A stretch of 64,000 nucleotides of DNA from Flavobacteriia bacterium (GTDB lineage: Bacteria; Bacteroidota; Bacteroidia; Flavobacteriales_D; Crocinitomicaceae): the NCBI GenBank assembly GCA_947450325.1, contig CANFUT010000016.1, positions 32,529 through 96,528 of the forward strand, read 5' to 3'. Within the stretch, counting starts at the first letter, position 1. Each line of letters begins with the position of its first letter. Below are positions 10,041 through 23,474 of this stretch, piece after piece. Position numbers and translations under genes: made by a program. The notes under the pieces were generated by a model. That model ran no database searches and was not told the DNA's origin. It saw only the letters and a list, made by a program, of their open reading frames with translations.

Positions 10041-13000
10041 ATGTCAACATATAATAAATTTATTACTGTTAAAACTGCTGATATGGAAAATTCTTTTTCT
10101 AAAAGATTAAGATTTAATTTTTTAAATTTTTCTTGCCTTATTATTTTTCTTGCTTCGTTTTTCGGGAGTGACGTTTTTGGTCAGACTACTGTATCTTTTG
10201 CTTACACAGGTGCCAATCAAACATGGACTTGTCCTCAAGGAGTGACATCGATAACAGTGAAGGTTTGGGGAGCAGGTGGTTCTGGAGCAGGAGGACCTAG
10301 TGCTGGTGGTTCTGGTGCATTTGTAACTGGTACGATGGCTGTAACTCCTGGTACTACTTATGTGTTGATTGTTGGAGGCGGAGGTACATATGGTTCTGCT
10401 GCTGCTGGTGGTTTTGGTGGTGGCGGTCAAGCAGGTACTGGTACTGGTGGAGCAAGTGGTGGAGGTTACAGTGGAATTTTTACTACATCAGTGTCTCAAG
10501 CTAATGCGCTTGTAGTTGCAGGTGGTGGCGGTGCTGCAGGATATTATGGCGGTGGCACGTATGGTGGAGCAGGCGGAGCTACTTCGGGAACTGCAGGAGG
10601 AAATAGGACTGCTGGAACATTTACAGGCGGCGGCGGAGGTACAACTTCAGCAGGTGGTGCCGGAGGAGTTGGCGGAGTTGGTGGTGTAGCTGGATCTGCT
10701 TTAGCAGGTGGTAAAGGCGCAAATAATACTTACGGTGGTGGCGGCGGCGGCGGCGGTTATTTTGGCGGCGGCGGTGGATATGCAGCCGCCAATACTACTA
10801 ATTATTCTTCTGGAGGAGGAGGAGGCTCATCTTTCATATCATCCTCTATGAGTGGGGTAACTAATACAGTTGGAACAACAAATACTACTGCTGTTGCAAA
10901 TCAGGCACCAGGAAGTGCTCAATCTGGTTACGTTGCTGGTTGTGGTAATGGAGGTGCCAGTTCCGCAGCAGGGGGGAATGGACTCATAGTTATTACTATT
11001 CCTTGCACAGCGCCTGTTGCACCAACAACAATATCTGGTACAACATCAATTTGCCCAAGTTCAACAACAACATTAACCGCTTCTGGCGGAACCACTGGAA
11101 CTGAAGGTAGATATTATTGGTATTCTGGAGCGTGTCCTACCAATGCGTTTGCGCAACATTGGACAGGTAGAACTAATCCATACACTCCGACTACAACTAC
11201 AGTAAACAAGGTTGATGGAGGTTATATAAATTTGACTTCTACGAATAACGATCCGAATTTAAATATGACTGGTCTGGGTTCTTTTAGTCCCACAACTTAT
11301 AAATATGTTAATGTAAGATTTAGGGTCACGTCGGTAACTCAAGTTGGAGCCATGGAGATTTTTTGGTACAATACAGCTAATCCAACCGCAAGTGGGTCAT
11401 TCTATAAAAATCAACCAATTACTAGTGTTCAAAATGTATGGCAAACAGTATCGATAGATATGACAACTCCTTCTGCCGGAAGTTGGACAGGATCGGCATC
11501 AAACATCACGGGATGGCGTTTTGATTGGACAACAAACTCTGGTGTCACGATGGATATTGATTTTGTATCACTTTCGTCGAGTCCAATAATTGGAGAAGGA
11601 ACAACTTACACAACTGGAACAGCAGGTACTTATTATTCAGCAATTCAAAATGCTTGTGGATTATCAACATGTCAGAGTGCGACAGTAACAGTAGGTACTC
11701 AAGCAACCGCTGGAACATTTCAGTATTCAAATGCTAGTACTCAAACATTCTGCGCGGGTGGTTCAATTTCGTGCACCAACTCAACCGCTCCAACGAATGG
11801 AGGTTCAGGTACAGTTTCAACTGTTTGGTATTGCGGTGAATTGTTGAGTGGTACACCAGGTTCAGGAGGAACATACGGAAACTGGGTTCGTTCGACTACT
11901 GGTGGAACAGCATTATTAAGTGCAACAGGAACCAATGCGACTTCCTTAACAAATTATAACCCTCAAACTGATTTTCCCGGTAAAACTAATTTTTATATTA
12001 TTCGAAGAGCTTATACAGATATTTGCGGTGAGTGCGCGGGAGCTGGTGGTTGCTTAGATCAAATGTTTTATTTGAACGTAAATGCTGTTTCTGCTACACC
12101 AGCAATTACCGGTACTTATTGTCCTGGAGCAACAACTGTTTCAGGTACAGGAGTGAATGGTTCAACAATCAGTGTTATTCGAAGCGGTTCACAAATTGGA
12201 ACAGCTACTGTTAGCGGAGGAGTATGGACGGCAACTGTTTCTACCTTAGCAGGAGCAGATATTTTAACAGCTACACAAACAGAAAGTGGAAAATGTGTAA
12301 GTGTGGCGTCAGCATCCAATACTGTACTTTCAGCTTCAGCTGCACCAATCATTACTGGACCAATTTGCCCTGGAAGTACAACAGTTTCAGGAACAGGAAT
12401 TAATGGTTCATCAATTAATGTAATTAGAAGTGGTTCTTCAATTGGAACAGCCACTGTAAGTGGGGGTGTTTGGACTGCAACAGTGTCAACCGTAAATGCT
12501 GGCGATGCGTTGACAGCTACTCAGACAGAGGTTGGTAAATGTGTCAGTGCGACAGCTTCTTATACTGTAATTACACCTGCATCTTGGGGAAATATTCAAT
12601 TTCCAACATCTCAGCCACAAAGTATCTGTGGTTCTCCTGTAACATTTTATGGTCAAGTTTATCGAGCTGGAACAACGGAGGCAGCTGGACAAGGAGCAAG
12701 TTTGACTGCAGATTTGGGATGGAGTAATACAAATACAAATCCAAATACTTGGACGAATTGGACTTCAGCGAGTTTTAATGCGCAGTCAGGAAATAACGAC
12801 GAATTTACGGCAGATTTAGGTGCAGGTCTTACAACGGGGCCATGGTATTATGCTTTTAGATATAATTATGCAGGTTGTCCAATTTATGGTGGATATGGTG
12901 GAGTATATGGTAGCGGTGGTTCAAATGGTCAAGCGATTGTTCCAGCATCACAAACTATTTCTTTGACTTCATCCGTTGGAACGAATGCGCAGACAGTATG

Positions 13001-16000
13001 TAAAGGTTCAGCAATTTCAGCCATAAATTATACAGTTGGAAACGGAGCAACAGGAGCTTCTATAACTGGATTGCCTGCTGGAATAACTGGTTCTTACAGT
13101 GGTGGTGTGTTTACGATTTCAGGAACACCGACTGTTTCTGGAGTTTTTAACTATACTGTTACCACTTCTGGCGCAACAAATTGTGTTGTTCTTATAGCTG
13201 GAACAGTTACAGTTTCTGAAACATTGGATTTTGTTAATTTGCAATTCCCTTCCACAGCGTCAATCTGTTTTGGAAGTACTGCAAATATTTTTGGTCAAGT
13301 TTATGAAGCTGGTTTAACAAATCCAGCAGGTCAAGCAGCAGGTATAACTGTTCATTGTGGTATCAGCCCAGTGAGTTCAAATACAAACCCAAATACTTGG
13401 TCAAACTGGACCGCAGCAAGTTTTAATACCCAATCGGGTAATAACGACGAATATACAGCAACAATTGGCTCTGCCCTTTCAGCTGGTACTTATTATTATG
13501 CATACAGATATTCTTACAATGGTTGTGTATCCTATGGTGGATATAGTGCTGGTGGTGGTGGTTTTTGGGATGGTTCCTCTAATGTTTCAGGGGTCCTTAC
13601 AGTTAATCCAACAAATACTGCTAGTTCAGCTTCATCATCTCCGACATTGTGTATTAATACAGCTTTAACTGCTATAACGCATACTACTGCAGGTGCAACT
13701 GGAATTGGTTCACCAACCGGCTTACCAACTGGGGTAACTGCATCATGGTCTTCAAATACGATATCGATCACAGGAACGCCAACTGCAACTGGAACTTTTA
13801 ATTATAGTATTCCTTTAACTGGGGGCTGTGGTTCTGTAAATGCCACAGGAACAATTATTGTTACCCCTATAAATAGTGCAGGTGTGGCTTCATCCACTCC
13901 TACTGTATGTAATAATTCTCCTTTAACAACGATTACACATACAACGGTAGGTGCAACAGGAATTGGGACCGCAACTGGATTGCCAACTGGTGTATCTGCG
14001 GCTTGGTCTTCAAATACGATATCGATCACTGGAACTCCAACTGGCATAGGAACTTTCAATTATTCTATTCCATTAACAGGTGGTTGCGGCAGTGCAAATG
14101 CTACTGGAACAATTACTGTTACTCAACCAACAGTAAATCCAATTACAGGGACTACGACATTATGTGTTGGACAAACTTCAACTTTAGGGGGTAATACTTT
14201 GCCTTATACTATTCAGTCTATTACATCAGTAGGAACAACTTCATTTACTCCTCCAGCTACAGGTGTGGCAGAGGTATTAGTTGTTGCTGGTGGCGGTGGC
14301 GGTGGTTTCGGTCGCGGTGGCGGCGGCGGCGGCGGCGGTGTTATTTACAATTCATCATATAGCGTAACAGCAGGTTCTCCGATTTCTGTTACTGTTGGCG
14401 CTGGAGGTACTGGTGGAACAACCAATGTTTCAAACTCGGCTACTGGAAATGGGCAAAACTCTGTTTTTGGAACTATTACAGCTACAGGAGGTGGTTTAGG
14501 AGGATCACACAATCCAACAACAACTTCTAATTGTGCTGGTTTATCAGGAGGTTCTGGCGGCGGTGGCGCAATCAATTACTCAAGCAGTTCTGTTTGGGCA
14601 GGTGGAACAGCCTCTCCAGCCGGACAAGGTTTTGCTGGTGGAACGTCAGGTCCAGCTGCGACAGATAATCCTAGAAATACAGGAGGTGGCGGTGGCGCTG
14701 GTGGCGTAGGAGTGACTTCTGGTTCTAGTACAACAGCTCCACCAAACGGCGGTGCAGGTATATCATATTCAATTTCAGGATCAGCTGTATTTTATGGCGG
14801 CGGCGGCGGCGGTGCCGATGGTAGAGCTTCTGGTGAAACTATGACAACTGCGGGTGCAGGAACTGGCGGAACAGGCGGCGGCGGAAACGGTGCAGCAATA
14901 GGAGGAAATCCAACAAGTGGCGCGGCAAATACAGGCGGCGGCGGCGGTGGAGGCGGTTCTGGTGGTTCTTCAACTTCATTTGGAGGTAATGGCGGCTCAG
15001 GTATCGTGATAGTAAAATATCCTTCATCAACTTGGTCGTGGACAAGTAGTAACCCGAGTGTGGCAACAGTAAATGCATCTACAGGGGTCGTAACTGCTGT
15101 ATCAGCTGGGATAACAACGATTACTTTTACATTAACAACAGGAGGTTGTAGTAATTCTGCTAGCACAACCGTGACAGTAAATGCTAATCCTACAGCAGTT
15201 GCAACAAGTAATACACCAGTTTGTGGTGGTTCTGCTTTAAACTTAACTGGTACTACAAATATTGGGACAACATTTAGTTGGACTGGACCAAATGGATTTA
15301 CTTCAACGTCTCAGAATCCATCAATTTCAAATCCAACGAGTGCTGTTGCAGGTACCTATGCTTTTACGGCAAGTTTAAATGGTTGTTCTGCAACTGGAAA
15401 TACTGTGGTTGCCTTTATTTCAGGTCCTACAAGTGTTACAGGTGGAAGCAATGCAACAATTTGTTACAATACATCAACAACATTGGCTGGTAGTGCGGTT
15501 GCCCCTAATGTTAACGTTACTGGTTCACAGACATTTACATGGCAAGGATCTGGGAATGATGGAGGAGCTTTGGGCAATGGAAATTCTGTTACAGGAACAA
15601 CAACCGGTTTACCTACTGGAAGTACAATTACTTCAATTACATACACAACTGCTGTAAGATATACGTCTTATACAGGTACCAGCTATTGTGGTAACTATTG
15701 GAATGCTAATTTATTAGTTAATAATGCAAGTATTGGTTCAGCGTGTGGTGTATCAAATATTAGTTACAGCGGGTTAAACGGTGCAGCAGCTAATAATCAA
15801 ACATTTAAGTTGCAGGTAGTAGACGCAGATCTTTTTAATGATTTAAATTATGTAACGTTAACTGTAGTTGTTAATTATCAGTATCCTGCCCCTGCTCCAA
15901 TAACATATGCATGGTCACCATCAACTGGTTTGAGTAACGCTGCAATTTCAAATCCAGTTGCTACTTTAACATCAATCGCAACTTATACCATGACCGCAAC

Positions 16001-19000
16001 ATCTAATGGATGTTCGGTTGCGGCGTCACCTATTACGATTACAGTTCGTCCTCAATTTACTTCAGGTGCAATCGCTACCACAGGTGAAACAATTTGTTCA
16101 GGAGGAACTCCATCTCAAATCGGAAGTTCTACTGCAGCAAGTGGTGGAGATAATTCAATAACGTACTCTTGGAGATCTTCTGCAGACGGTTACGTAGCCG
16201 CAATTTCAGGAGCAACTTCAGCAACTTACACACCACCTGCAGGTTTGACGTCAACAACAAGTTACAGACGTTATGCGATTGACAATACATGTAATTTAAC
16301 GCCAACTGTATCAACTGGTACTTGGACGGTAACTGTGAATTCCGTTCCAACTGCTGGAACAATTGCAAGTTCACAAATAATTTGTAGCGGAACAGCTCCA
16401 AGTTTATTCACTTCATCTTCAAATGGGACTGGGACAGGTGCTGTTTCTTATGAGTGGCAAACCAATGCAAGTGGGTCGTATGCGACAATAGGAAGTGAAA
16501 TTTCTTCAACATATCAAGCTCCAGTTTTAAGTGCAACTACAAGTTATCAGAGAAGAACGGTAGCCTTAAGTGGTGGTGTAACATGTTATTCAACTTATAC
16601 ATCACCAGTTACTATTACTGTAAATAGTAATCCAACTTTGTCAGGTATTACTTCAAGTTCAACCACTGTATGTGCAGGAGATGTTGCTACAATCACATTG
16701 TCTGGTATATTAGATGTTCCTCAAACCATTTCTTATACTATTGGGGGAACGGTAGGTACGCAAACAGCTACAGTTACTGGTGTGGGCGGTTCAGCGAGTT
16801 TTAATACAGTTACCTTAACTACTGCAAATGGTGGTCAGACAGTAACTATCACTGGCATAACACGTACAGATGTAACACCAAACTGTCCTTTTATTCCAAG
16901 TTCAGGAAATACGGCTACATTGCCTTCAGTTAACTCTTGTTCTTTAATTACCCCATCTACTAGTTCATTGACAGCTTTTACTGCTTGTACAAACGTAGCT
17001 AGTTCAGAGCAATCATTTACAGTTATTGGCTCTGATCTTACAGCAGATATATTGGTAACGGCTCCAACAGGTTTTCAAGTATCGTTAAACTCTGGCTCTG
17101 GTTTTGGAAGTTCAGTGTCACTGACACAATCAGCTGGTTCGGTCGCATCAACCACTATATATGTACGTATGCTCTCAGCATCTACACCAGTAAATGGAAA
17201 TATCACCCTTGCATCATCAGGTGCTGTAACTCAAAATGTATCAGTAAGTGGTTCTGTTAATCAGCTTTTAAGTGCTGTTTCAATAAGCGGAACCAATAAT
17301 CAAATCATTTGTAGCAATGCTTCTGGTTCATTACTAACGGTTTCTGAAACCAACGGTGGCGTCATAACAAGCAGACAATGGGGTTACAGAACGACATCAG
17401 GGGGTGCAATTACATCCATTTCCGGCGTCACAGGTACAACTTATACTCCTTCAGGAGCAGATTTGCCAGCAGGTATATCCTATATTGTTTGCACATCAAC
17501 GCCAACTTGTGGAAGCGCAGTAGTTTCCAACGAAATTACAGTAACTGAAACTTTATTGCCAACAATCACAGCTTCAACTTCAAATTTTGGCTGTGGAACT
17601 GGAACTGTGGGTATTTCTGCAACCGCAAGTGCTGGTACAATTGAGTGGTTCGATGCCTCTTTAAATGGTACGAGTCAAGGTACAAGTAATTCTGCTGCAA
17701 CTTGGACAACACCAAGTATTGCGTCAACAACGATTTTTTATGCGGAAGCAGTCAATGGTTCTTGCCGTTCAACTGCTAGAACAGCTGTGACAGCTACTGT
17801 AAATAGTATTCCAACGGTTACATTTACGGCTCAACCTGGTTCAACAAGCTGCTCGAGTAGCAATGTTACGTATACTACGCAATCAGGTCAGGCAAATTAT
17901 GTTTGGACATTCCCTGGAACGTTGAATACAGACTATACAATTACTTCAGGAGGAACAACATCCAGTAATACAGTCACGCTGCAATATTTAACGGCTGGAA
18001 GTAAAACGGTGTCGGTAAATTATGCTTCATCTGGATGTTCTGCTTTAACTGCGACTAGTTCAACTGCAACTACGGTTTCAGTTACTCCTGCAGCACCTGC
18101 AGCTTCGAATGTAACAATTTGCGCAGGTGAATCAGCAAACTTGGTAGCAACTTCAGCTGGGAATAGCATTAATTGGTATGATCAACAAACAGGTGGTACA
18201 CTTTTATCATCTTTAGTTCAAAGTGGAGTAAATTATTCAGTTTCCCCATTGACAACTACAACATATTATGCAGAGGCTGCTACAACTTCTACAGGCTCTC
18301 CTCAAACGGTTTCATTTACAAATACTGGCGCTCTTCAAACATGGACAGTTCCGAATGGTGTTTTTAGTATAGATGTGAAGATGTGGGGTGCCGGCGGAGC
18401 CGGTGGTTCATATAATGCAACACGAATAAATTCTGGTGGTTCTGGTGGATATGTTTCAGGATCATTAAATGTCACTCCTGGACAAGTTTTGAATTTAGTA
18501 GTTGGAAGCGGTGGTAAAGTATATCCTAATAATACGACAAGTCAATATGGAGGCGGTGGAGCCGGTGGATCATCACTTTACTATTGCGGAGGCGGTGGAG
18601 GAAGAAGCGCCATACAATTTGTTTCCGGAACAGACTATGTAACCGCTGGTGGTGGTGGTGGTGGTGGAACCTCTCGATTGAGCGCTGGAAATGTAAATAC
18701 AATAGGTATTGCATATGGTGGAGCTGGTGGAGGCGTTTCCGGAGGTGCCTCAGGAGCAACTTATAATTGTGGAGCAGCTACTGGAGGTACGCAGTCTGCT
18801 GGAGGAACTCAAGTGGAAGCTTTAGGTAATAATGGTGGTTCAGGATCCATATACACTGGTGGAAATGGAAATACAGTATATTATGGTTCTGGCGGCGGCG
18901 GCGGCGGCTATTACGGTGGTGCCGGCGGTGGTTGTGATTGGTGGAATGGTTATGGAAATGGCGGCGGCGGCGGTTCTTCTTATGTTGCAAACCTAACTTC

Positions 19001-22000
19001 ATCTGTTAATACGCAAGGAAATATAAATACTGCTGGAGCTCAGGCTGCTGCACCTAATTCTTCTGATGCTAATTACATATCAGGTGTTGGAATTGGAGGC
19101 GCTGGTGGAACAACTAACAATGGCGGTAACGGTTTAGTTGTGATTACTTACACCCAACCAGTTGTACAATGTGCTTCACCTAGGACTCCAGTTATTGTTA
19201 CTGTGAATCCTACTCCAACCGCAAATGTCGGTTCAGCAATGTCTGCTATTTGCGCTGGACAAATGTCTGGAGCAATGGGAGGATCAGTTGGTGGTTCTGC
19301 AACAGGTGGCAATTGGAGCGGTGGCACAGGAACTTGGACAAACGCGAATAATCCTTCTACTGCTACTTATACTGCAGGAGCAAGTGAATCGGGAATAGTT
19401 ACTTTGACTCTTACTACATCAGGAGGAGGATGCGTTCCTATTACAGCTACAAAAACAATTTTTGTAAATTCAGTTCCTACAGCAAATGCTGGCGCTGATG
19501 CAACAATTTGTAATGGGTTATCCACTACTTTAAGTGGCACATTTACTTTACAGCCTATTTATTCAGATAACTTCGCTTCAAACAGTGGTTGGACACTAGG
19601 TTCTGGTTTTGCTATTGGAAGCGCAACTTCTTCAGGTACTTGTTCTTCAGTAGGTTCAGATCCTTCAACCGATTTTACAACAACTTCTGACAATGGTATT
19701 CTTGGATTTCAAATTGGAGGATGTTATCCAGCAAGTATGGGTTCAACCATTTATGCAGTCTCACCAACGATAAACTTAGCTGGTTATACTTCTGCCTCAA
19801 TGAGTTTTTATCGATGGTTGGGTGTTGAGAATAATTCATGGGATCACGCGTACATAGATGTTTTCAATGGTACTTCTTGGGTGAATATCTTTTCAAATGG
19901 TGCAACTTCGTTAGATGACAACGCGTGGACATTGATGACTTACGATATTAGTGCTTATGTAAATGCTAATTTCAAAGTTCGATTTGGTATGGGTGGCTCT
20001 GATGGTACAGTTCAATATTACGGATGGAATATCGACGATTTAACAATTAATGCTGTGCTTCCTGCAACGTATGCATGGTCTCCGTCAACAGGATTAAGTG
20101 CAGCAAATATAGCCAATCCAGTTGCTTCACCAACATCTGATCAGACGTACAGTTTAGCTGTAACTACAAACGGATGTACATCTTCCGCTGATCAGGTAAC
20201 TGTTTTTGTAAATCCTGTTTCAGTAGGTGGTACAGCATCAGAAAATCAAACAATTTGTACTGGTTCATCTCCAGCTAACATTACACTTACTGGTAATACT
20301 GGAAATATTCAGTGGCAAGTGTCGTCTGACAATGTTACTTTCTCTAATATTGCGAGTGCTACTTCTTCTACTTTGACCTCAGCTCAAATGGGAACATTGA
20401 CAGCAACTCGCTATTACCGTGCTTCTGTAACAAGTGGTGTTTGTTCTGCGGCTAATTCCAATGTAATAACAGTTACTGTAAACGCTAATTCAGTTGCTGG
20501 TTCAGTAAGTTCGAATCAGACGATTTGTTACAATGCGAGCCCTTCAAATATTACTTTAACTGGTAATACAGGAACTATTCAATGGCAAGTTTCTACCGAT
20601 AATTTATCTTTCACAGATATTGTTGGAGCAACAGCTTCGCCATTAACTGGCGCTCAAATGGGTACTTTGACTGCTACTACGTATTATCGTGCGGTAGTTA
20701 CAAATAGTCCTTGTTCATCTATTAATTCTGCATCAGTAACAGTTACGGTTTTACCTGCTCTTACGATGTCAGGCACGTTGTCTGCTTGTATTGGTGCAAC
20801 TTCAGATTTAAGTGTTCCTGGTGAAACAGATTGGACACTTCCTACAGGTGGTACAATTACAACAATCGGAAATGATCGAATTCATACATTCACTTCATCT
20901 GGAACTTTTACATCGTCACAAGCAATTCCTAGTGCTAGAGCAATTGTTGTCGGCGGTGGTGGTGGCGGCGGATCAAATGGCGGCGGCGGCGGCGGAGCAG
21001 GAGGATTTTATCAAAATAATTCATTATCTATTTCTTCAGGTGCAACTACTGTAACTATTGGTGCTGGTGGTGCTGTGCATAACAATTTAGCTACTCCAAA
21101 TACTGCTGCAACTATTGGCGGTCAATCTGCTTTTGGTTCAATTACTGCCGGTGGTGGTGGTGGTGGTGCGTCACGTGATAATGGTGTTGGCGGTCAAAAT
21201 GGAGGAACTGGAACAGTTTCTGGTTCTGGCGGCGGCGGCGGCGGATCATCTGCTACTCCTAGAAATAGTGCAGGTACAGGAACGTTCTCTGGTGGCGTTG
21301 GTACAGCTCCAGATTTAGGAGTGAATGCTACTGGTGGAGGCGGTGGCGGTGCTGGTGGATCTGGTTCAGCTGGAGTTTCTATTGTCGCTGGTAATGGAGG
21401 TATCGGTGTTCAAAGCAATATTTCTGGTACAAATTTATGGTATGCCGGTGGTGGTGGTGGTGGTACTACAATCAACGGTACCAATGGAACAGGCGGTAGT
21501 GGAGTTGGTGGTAATGGAGAATCAACAGCTGGTTCTACAAATACTGGATCTGGTGGTGGTGCTGAAAGAGTTGGAGCCGCTGGAGTAGTTATTGTTCGCT
21601 ATACAATTCCTACTTGGGTAAGTAGTAATCCTGCTGTAGCCACCGTTAATCAACAAACTGGTGTGGTGACTGCAGTTAGTACTGGAACAACAACTATCAC
21701 TTACACTTCAACTCTAGGTTGTACAGCGATTCAAACATTTACTGTAAACCCAATAGCAATCCCAGCTTCGGTAGCTACAGCTACAGGTGCTACTTTAGCT
21801 TCTGGAGATTTATTATGGACAGGAAATTCGACAACTGTTTGGGGCTTAAATACGAATTGGGTTGCTTATGATGGAACTAATTTTGTTGTTCCTGGAGCTG
21901 GAATAGCACCAACAGCGAATGATAGGGTTTTTGTTTTGCCGAGTTCAACTTCTGGAATTTGCATAAGCGCAACAAACAACACAACAGTAACCGCAGCAGG

Positions 22001-23408
22001 TACAGCCAAAGATGTTTTCATTGGTTCAGGTGCAACGATGGTCATCAATGCTGGTCAAAGCTTACAAGTAAATGGCGATTGGACAAACAACGGAACATTT
22101 ACACCAAATGCAACTGCAAATGTTGAATTTGCAGGTGGTGCTGCCCAAACAATCGGCGGTTCATCGGCAAATTATTTTACAAATTTGACATTAAATAAAT
22201 CTGCGAATACGCTGACTTTGAATACATCTGTAACCGTTTCTGGCACATTGACAATGACTGCTGGAAACATTGCGACGAGTGCCTCAAACTTATTGACAGT
22301 AGGAACTTCACCAGCTTCTCCAGGTTCGATTGCTTGGACAGGTGGAACAGTTGTTGGACCTTTGAAAAGATACATCTCAGGTACTACAAGTTCAACACAA
22401 GCATCTGGAATTTTCCCTGTAGGTTTAAGTGGCGTGAATCGCTATGCACAAGTTAATTACACTAGTGGTTTAACTACTGGAGGTTCAATAACTGCAGAAT
22501 ATAAAGCTGGTTCTTGTCCCGTACTTTATGCTGGTTTACCAAACACTGTTAATGGTCAAATGATTCAAAACTATGAAAATGAAGGATATTGGTCAATTAC
22601 ACCAACTGGAGGCGATTTGAATTCGGCAACTTATTCTCTGATCTTGAGAGGAAATACATTGAGTACAGTAACCTCTCCTGCAGACATGGTAAAACTTCGA
22701 ATCATTAAATCTACAAGTCATACTTCTTGGGAGATGTCTGGAATTGGAAGCAATTCTGGAACAACAGGTGGCGTATCAGATTTCACGATTGCCAATACTG
22801 GTATGACTGGCTTCAGTTTCTTCAACATTGGGTCAGGGAATGCAAATCCTTTGCCAGTAACTCTTTTAGATTTCTCTGCTAATTGCAATGAAAAATCTCA
22901 AGTTAACGTTCAGTGGACAACTGCAAGTGAGCAAAATTCTCAGTCTTTCATTATTGAACGAAGCAGAGACTTAACAGAATGGCAATTTGTAACAACTGTG
23001 AATGCTGCAGGAAATTCAAATTACAACATTGACTATTCAACAATTGATACAGATCCTTTCAGTGGTGTTTCATACTACCGTTTGGTTCAAGTGGATTTCA
23101 ATGGTCAGGAATCTATTTATGGACCAATCAGTGTGGCTTGTGCAGAAGCTGAAAATAGCATGGTTGTTTTCCCGAATCCAACGACTGGAAACTTTACAGT
23201 TGAAATATCGACAGATCAGAATTTGAATGATTCACAATTGATTATTACAGACCTATCTGGAAAAGTAATTTCAACTAGAAATATCAATGTGCTTCAAGGT
23301 AAAACACAAGCAATTTTTGAAAATCAAGATTTGCAATTAGGAACATACATCATTCAATTGAATTCATCCAATCACAATATTCAACCGGTAAGGGTTGTTG
23401 TGAATTAA
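10041..23408 (+). CDS. Giant modular secreted protein 1: glycine-rich and Ig-like domains, T9SS type A sorting domain
   Basis: About 4455 residues in one uninterrupted frame. Three starts are possible: GTG 10005, ATG 10041 (chosen, AT-rich initiation region) and ATG 10083; all lead into the signal peptide ending SDVFGQ. By nucleotide position: glycine-rich domain G1 (10191-11007); Ig-like repeat with an inserted module (about 11150-11583); two bacterial Ig-like repeats (12094-12570); two GQVY-type modules (12586-13608); two putative-Ig repeats (13613-14128); G2 inside a BIG2 repeat (14206-15030); many Ig-like repeats; G3 (18298-19160); a MAM-like module (19543-20065); two further Ig repeats; G4 inside a BIG2 repeat (20870-21613); and the C-terminal cassette shared with giant protein 2, ending in a sorting domain ([11 protein letters not shown] ... 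LGTYIIQL). It is predicted to be a surface or released adhesin exported by T9SS. No catalytic motif was recognised and the ligand is unknown. Confidence 0.9.
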   Translation: MSTYNKFITVKTADMENSFSKRLRFNFLNFSCLIIFLASFFGSDVFGQTTVSFAYTGANQTWTCPQGVTSITVKVWGAGGSGAGGPSAGGSGAFVTGTMAVTPGTTYVLIVGGGGTYGSAAAGGFGGGGQAGTGTGGASGGGYSGIFTTSVSQANALVVAGGGGAAGYYGGGTYGGAGGATSGTAGGNRTAGTFTGGGGGTTSAGGAGGVGGVGGVAGSALAGGKGANNTYGGGGGGGGYFGGGGGYAAANTTNYSSGGGGGSSFISSSMSGVTNTVGTTNTTAVANQAPGSAQSGYVAGCGNGGASSAAGGNGLIVITIPCTAPVAPTTISGTTSICPSSTTTLTASGGTTGTEGRYYWYSGACPTNAFAQHWTGRTNPYTPTTTTVNKVDGGYINLTSTNNDPNLNMTGLGSFSPTTYKYVNVRFRVTSVTQVGAMEIFWYNTANPTASGSFYKNQPITSVQNVWQTVSIDMTTPSAGSWTGSASNITGWRFDWTTNSGVTMDIDFVSLSSSPIIGEGTTYTTGTAGTYYSAIQNACGLSTCQSATVTVGTQATAGTFQYSNASTQTFCAGGSISCTNSTAPTNGGSGTVSTVWYCGELLSGTPGSGGTYGNWVRSTTGGTALLSATGTNATSLTNYNPQTDFPGKTNFYIIRRAYTDICGECAGAGGCLDQMFYLNVNAVSATPAITGTYCPGATTVSGTGVNGSTISVIRSGSQIGTATVSGGVWTATVSTLAGADILTATQTESGKCVSVASASNTVLSASAAPIITGPICPGSTTVSGTGINGSSINVIRSGSSIGTATVSGGVWTATVSTVNAGDALTATQTEVGKCVSATASYTVITPASWGNIQFPTSQPQSICGSPVTFYGQVYRAGTTEAAGQGASLTADLGWSNTNTNPNTWTNWTSASFNAQSGNNDEFTADLGAGLTTGPWYYAFRYNYAGCPIYGGYGGVYGSGGSNGQAIVPASQTISLTSSVGTNAQTVCKGSAISAINYTVGNGATGASITGLPAGITGSYSGGVFTISGTPTVSGVFNYTVTTSGATNCVVLIAGTVTVSETLDFVNLQFPSTASICFGSTANIFGQVYEAGLTNPAGQAAGITVHCGISPVSSNTNPNTWSNWTAASFNTQSGNNDEYTATIGSALSAGTYYYAYRYSYNGCVSYGGYSAGGGGFWDGSSNVSGVLTVNPTNTASSASSSPTLCINTALTAITHTTAGATGIGSPTGLPTGVTASWSSNTISITGTPTATGTFNYSIPLTGGCGSVNATGTIIVTPINSAGVASSTPTVCNNSPLTTITHTTVGATGIGTATGLPTGVSAAWSSNTISITGTPTGIGTFNYSIPLTGGCGSANATGTITVTQPTVNPITGTTTLCVGQTSTLGGNTLPYTIQSITSVGTTSFTPPATGVAEVLVVAGGGGGGFGRGGGGGGGGVIYNSSYSVTAGSPISVTVGAGGTGGTTNVSNSATGNGQNSVFGTITATGGGLGGSHNPTTTSNCAGLSGGSGGGGAINYSSSSVWAGGTASPAGQGFAGGTSGPAATDNPRNTGGGGGAGGVGVTSGSSTTAPPNGGAGISYSISGSAVFYGGGGGGADGRASGETMTTAGAGTGGTGGGGNGAAIGGNPTSGAANTGGGGGGGGSGGSSTSFGGNGGSGIVIVKYPSSTWSWTSSNPSVATVNASTGVVTAVSAGITTITFTLTTGGCSNSASTTVTVNANPTAVATSNTPVCGGSALNLTGTTNIGTTFSWTGPNGFTSTSQNPSISNPTSAVAGTYAFTASLNGCSATGNTVVAFISGPTSVTGGSNATICYNTSTTLAGSAVAPNVNVTGSQTFTWQGSGNDGGALGNGNSVTGTTTGLPTGSTITSITYTTAVRYTSYTGTSYCGNYWNANLLVNNASIGSACGVSNISYSGLNGAAANNQTFKLQVVDADLFNDLNYVTLTVVVNYQYPAPAPITYAWSPSTGLSNAAISNPVATLTSIATYTMTATSNGCSVAASPITITVRPQFTSGAIATTGETICSGGTPSQIGSSTAASGGDNSITYSWRSSADGYVAAISGATSATYTPPAGLTSTTSYRRYAIDNTCNLTPTVSTGTWTVTVNSVPTAGTIASSQIICSGTAPSLFTSSSNGTGTGAVSYEWQTNASGSYATIGSEISSTYQAPVLSATTSYQRRTVALSGGVTCYSTYTSPVTITVNSNPTLSGITSSSTTVCAGDVATITLSGILDVPQTISYTIGGTVGTQTATVTGVGGSASFNTVTLTTANGGQTVTITGITRTDVTPNCPFIPSSGNTATLPSVNSCSLITPSTSSLTAFTACTNVASSEQSFTVIGSDLTADILVTAPTGFQVSLNSGSGFGSSVSLTQSAGSVASTTIYVRMLSASTPVNGNITLASSGAVTQNVSVSGSVNQLLSAVSISGTNNQIICSNASGSLLTVSETNGGVITSRQWGYRTTSGGAITSISGVTGTTYTPSGADLPAGISYIVCTSTPTCGSAVVSNEITVTETLLPTITASTSNFGCGTGTVGISATASAGTIEWFDASLNGTSQGTSNSAATWTTPSIASTTIFYAEAVNGSCRSTARTAVTATVNSIPTVTFTAQPGSTSCSSSNVTYTTQSGQANYVWTFPGTLNTDYTITSGGTTSSNTVTLQYLTAGSKTVSVNYASSGCSALTATSSTATTVSVTPAAPAASNVTICAGESANLVATSAGNSINWYDQQTGGTLLSSLVQSGVNYSVSPLTTTTYYAEAATTSTGSPQTVSFTNTGALQTWTVPNGVFSIDVKMWGAGGAGGSYNATRINSGGSGGYVSGSLNVTPGQVLNLVVGSGGKVYPNNTTSQYGGGGAGGSSLYYCGGGGGRSAIQFVSGTDYVTAGGGGGGGTSRLSAGNVNTIGIAYGGAGGGVSGGASGATYNCGAATGGTQSAGGTQVEALGNNGGSGSIYTGGNGNTVYYGSGGGGGGYYGGAGGGCDWWNGYGNGGGGGSSYVANLTSSVNTQGNINTAGAQAAAPNSSDANYISGVGIGGAGGTTNNGGNGLVVITYTQPVVQCASPRTPVIVTVNPTPTANVGSAMSAICAGQMSGAMGGSVGGSATGGNWSGGTGTWTNANNPSTATYTAGASESGIVTLTLTTSGGGCVPITATKTIFVNSVPTANAGADATICNGLSTTLSGTFTLQPIYSDNFASNSGWTLGSGFAIGSATSSGTCSSVGSDPSTDFTTTSDNGILGFQIGGCYPASMGSTIYAVSPTINLAGYTSASMSFYRWLGVENNSWDHAYIDVFNGTSWVNIFSNGATSLDDNAWTLMTYDISAYVNANFKVRFGMGGSDGTVQYYGWNIDDLTINAVLPATYAWSPSTGLSAANIANPVASPTSDQTYSLAVTTNGCTSSADQVTVFVNPVSVGGTASENQTICTGSSPANITLTGNTGNIQWQVSSDNVTFSNIASATSSTLTSAQMGTLTATRYYRASVTSGVCSAANSNVITVTVNANSVAGSVSSNQTICYNASPSNITLTGNTGTIQWQVSTDNLSFTDIVGATASPLTGAQMGTLTATTYYRAVVTNSPCSSINSASVTVTVLPALTMSGTLSACIGATSDLSVPGETDWTLPTGGTITTIGNDRIHTFTSSGTFTSSQAIPSARAIVVGGGGGGGSNGGGGGGAGGFYQNNSLSISSGATTVTIGAGGAVHNNLATPNTAATIGGQSAFGSITAGGGGGGASRDNGVGGQNGGTGTVSGSGGGGGGSSATPRNSAGTGTFSGGVGTAPDLGVNATGGGGGGAGGSGSAGVSIVAGNGGIGVQSNISGTNLWYAGGGGGGTTINGTNGTGGSGVGGNGESTAGSTNTGSGGGAERVGAAGVVIVRYTIPTWVSSNPAVATVNQQTGVVTAVSTGTTTITYTSTLGCTAIQTFTVNPIAIPASVATATGATLASGDLLWTGNSTTVWGLNTNWVAYDGTNFVVPGAGIAPTANDRVFVLPSSTSGICISATNNTTVTAAGTAKDVFIGSGATMVINAGQSLQVNGDWTNNGTFTPNATANVEFAGGAAQTIGGSSANYFTNLTLNKSANTLTLNTSVTVSGTLTMTAGNIATSASNLLTVGTSPASPGSIAWTGGTVVGPLKRYISGTTSSTQASGIFPVGLSGVNRYAQVNYTSGLTTGGSITAEYKAGSCPVLYAGLPNTVNGQMIQNYENEGYWSITPTGGDLNSATYSLILRGNTLSTVTSPADMVKLRIIKSTSHTSWEMSGIGSNSGTTGGVSDFTIANTGMTGFSFFNIGSGNANPLPVTLLDFSANCNEKSQVNVQWTTASEQNSQSFIIERSRDLTEWQFVTTVNAAGNSNYNIDYSTIDTDPFSGVSYYRLVQVDFNGQESIYGPISVACAEAENSMVVFPNPTTGNFTVEISTDQNLNDSQLIITDLSGKVISTRNINVLQGKTQAIFENQDLQLGTYIIQLNSSNHNIQPVRVVVN
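10191..11007 (+). repeat. Glycine-rich domain G1 (type A)
   Basis: About 270 residues directly after the signal peptide. It begins [16 protein letters not shown], runs through VKVWGAGG and long GGGGG tracts, and ends GGNGLIVIT. The DNA has local (GGC)n and GGN runs (for example near 10737-10770) that stand out against the AT-rich gene. It is the only glycine-rich domain here not nested in an Ig-like repeat. It shares its framework with G3. Confidence 0.85.
12094..12570 (+). repeat. Two tandem bacterial Ig-like repeats in giant protein 1
   Basis: Two copies of about 80 residues sharing VSGTGxNGSxIx[23 protein letters not shown] and LTATQTExGKCVS. The pattern resembles bacterial Ig-like domains of large adhesins. 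The high identity between neighbours suggests recent tandem duplication. Confidence 0.8.
12586..13608 (+). repeat. Two GQVY-type modules in giant protein 1
   Basis: Two modules of about 125 residues (12586-12950 and 13231-13608), separated by an Ig-like repeat. Both contain GQVYxAG, AGQ, TNPNTWxNWTxASFN, QSGNNDE and YYAxRYxYxGC. Similar modules occur in other T9SS cargo as far as I recall, but I cannot name a family. Confidence 0.7.
13613..14128 (+). repeat. Two near-identical putative-Ig repeats in giant protein 1
   Basis: Tandem modules of about 86 residues sharing LTxITHTTx[25 protein letters not shown] and [15 protein letters not shown]. The pattern fits a putative Ig (He_PIG-like) fold. 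They are nearly identical at the protein level, again pointing to recent duplication. Confidence 0.8.
14206..15030 (+). repeat. Glycine-rich domain G2 (type B), nested in a BIG2-like repeat
   Basis: About 275 residues of type [20 protein letters not shown], then [18 protein letters not shown], and an end at [11 protein letters not shown]. Upstream is the first part of an Ig/BIG2 repeat ([14 protein letters not shown]). Downstream the same repeat seems to resume ([20 protein letters not shown]). The DNA contains runs of GGC near 14320-14340 and 14790-14815. Confidence 0.8.
18298..19160 (+). repeat. Glycine-rich domain G3 (type A), nested in an Ig-like repeat
   Basis: About 285 residues of type [28 protein letters not shown], repeated GGGGG tracts, and an end at [10 protein letters not shown]. 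It interrupts an Ig-like repeat between TTTTYYAEA and [13 protein letters not shown], which would normally be separated by only a few residues. Confidence 0.8.
20870..21613 (+). repeat. Glycine-rich domain G4 (type B), nested in a BIG2-like repeat
   Basis: About 245 residues of type [45 protein letters not shown], and an end at [10 protein letters not shown]. It follows [15 protein letters not shown] and is followed by [20 protein letters not shown], so it sits inside a BIG2-like repeat at the same place as G2. Confidence 0.8.
21784..23408 (+). repeat. C-terminal cassette of giant protein 1, shared with giant protein 2
   Basis: About 540 residues that align almost without gaps to 38461-40084. 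Long stretches are identical, for example [50 protein letters not shown] and NPLPVTL. It contains a beta-rich part ([11 protein letters not shown] ... WTNNGTF), an LPVTL-WTTASE-ERS domain common before T9SS signals, and the type A sorting domain. Confidence 0.9.
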
Positions 23409-23426
23409 TAAACAAATAAATAATTG

Positions 23427-23461
23427 AAAAAATCCTACTCGTCTTGAGTGGGATTTTTTTT
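23427..23461 (+). terminator. Rho-independent terminator of giant protein 1
   Basis: AAAAAATCCTACTC (23427-23440), loop GTCTT, then GAGTGGGATTTTTT from 23446 ending in a T-run. The stem is about 14 bp with one G-T pair. The sequence resembles the terminator of giant protein 2 at 40104-40138. Confidence 0.9.
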
Positions 23462-23474
23462 GCCAAGGATTTTT

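Noticed and set aside
14792..15166. Minus-strand frame encoding proline-rich peptide opposite G2
   Set aside because: Shadow of glycine-rich codons: GGN on plus gives proline codons on minus. Similar frames occur opposite G1, G3 and G4.
10041..23408. Giant gene 1 as an assembly artefact
   Set aside because: The frame is open for 13.4 kb, has a signal peptide, a proper sorting domain and a terminator, and the repeats within it are diverged from one another.
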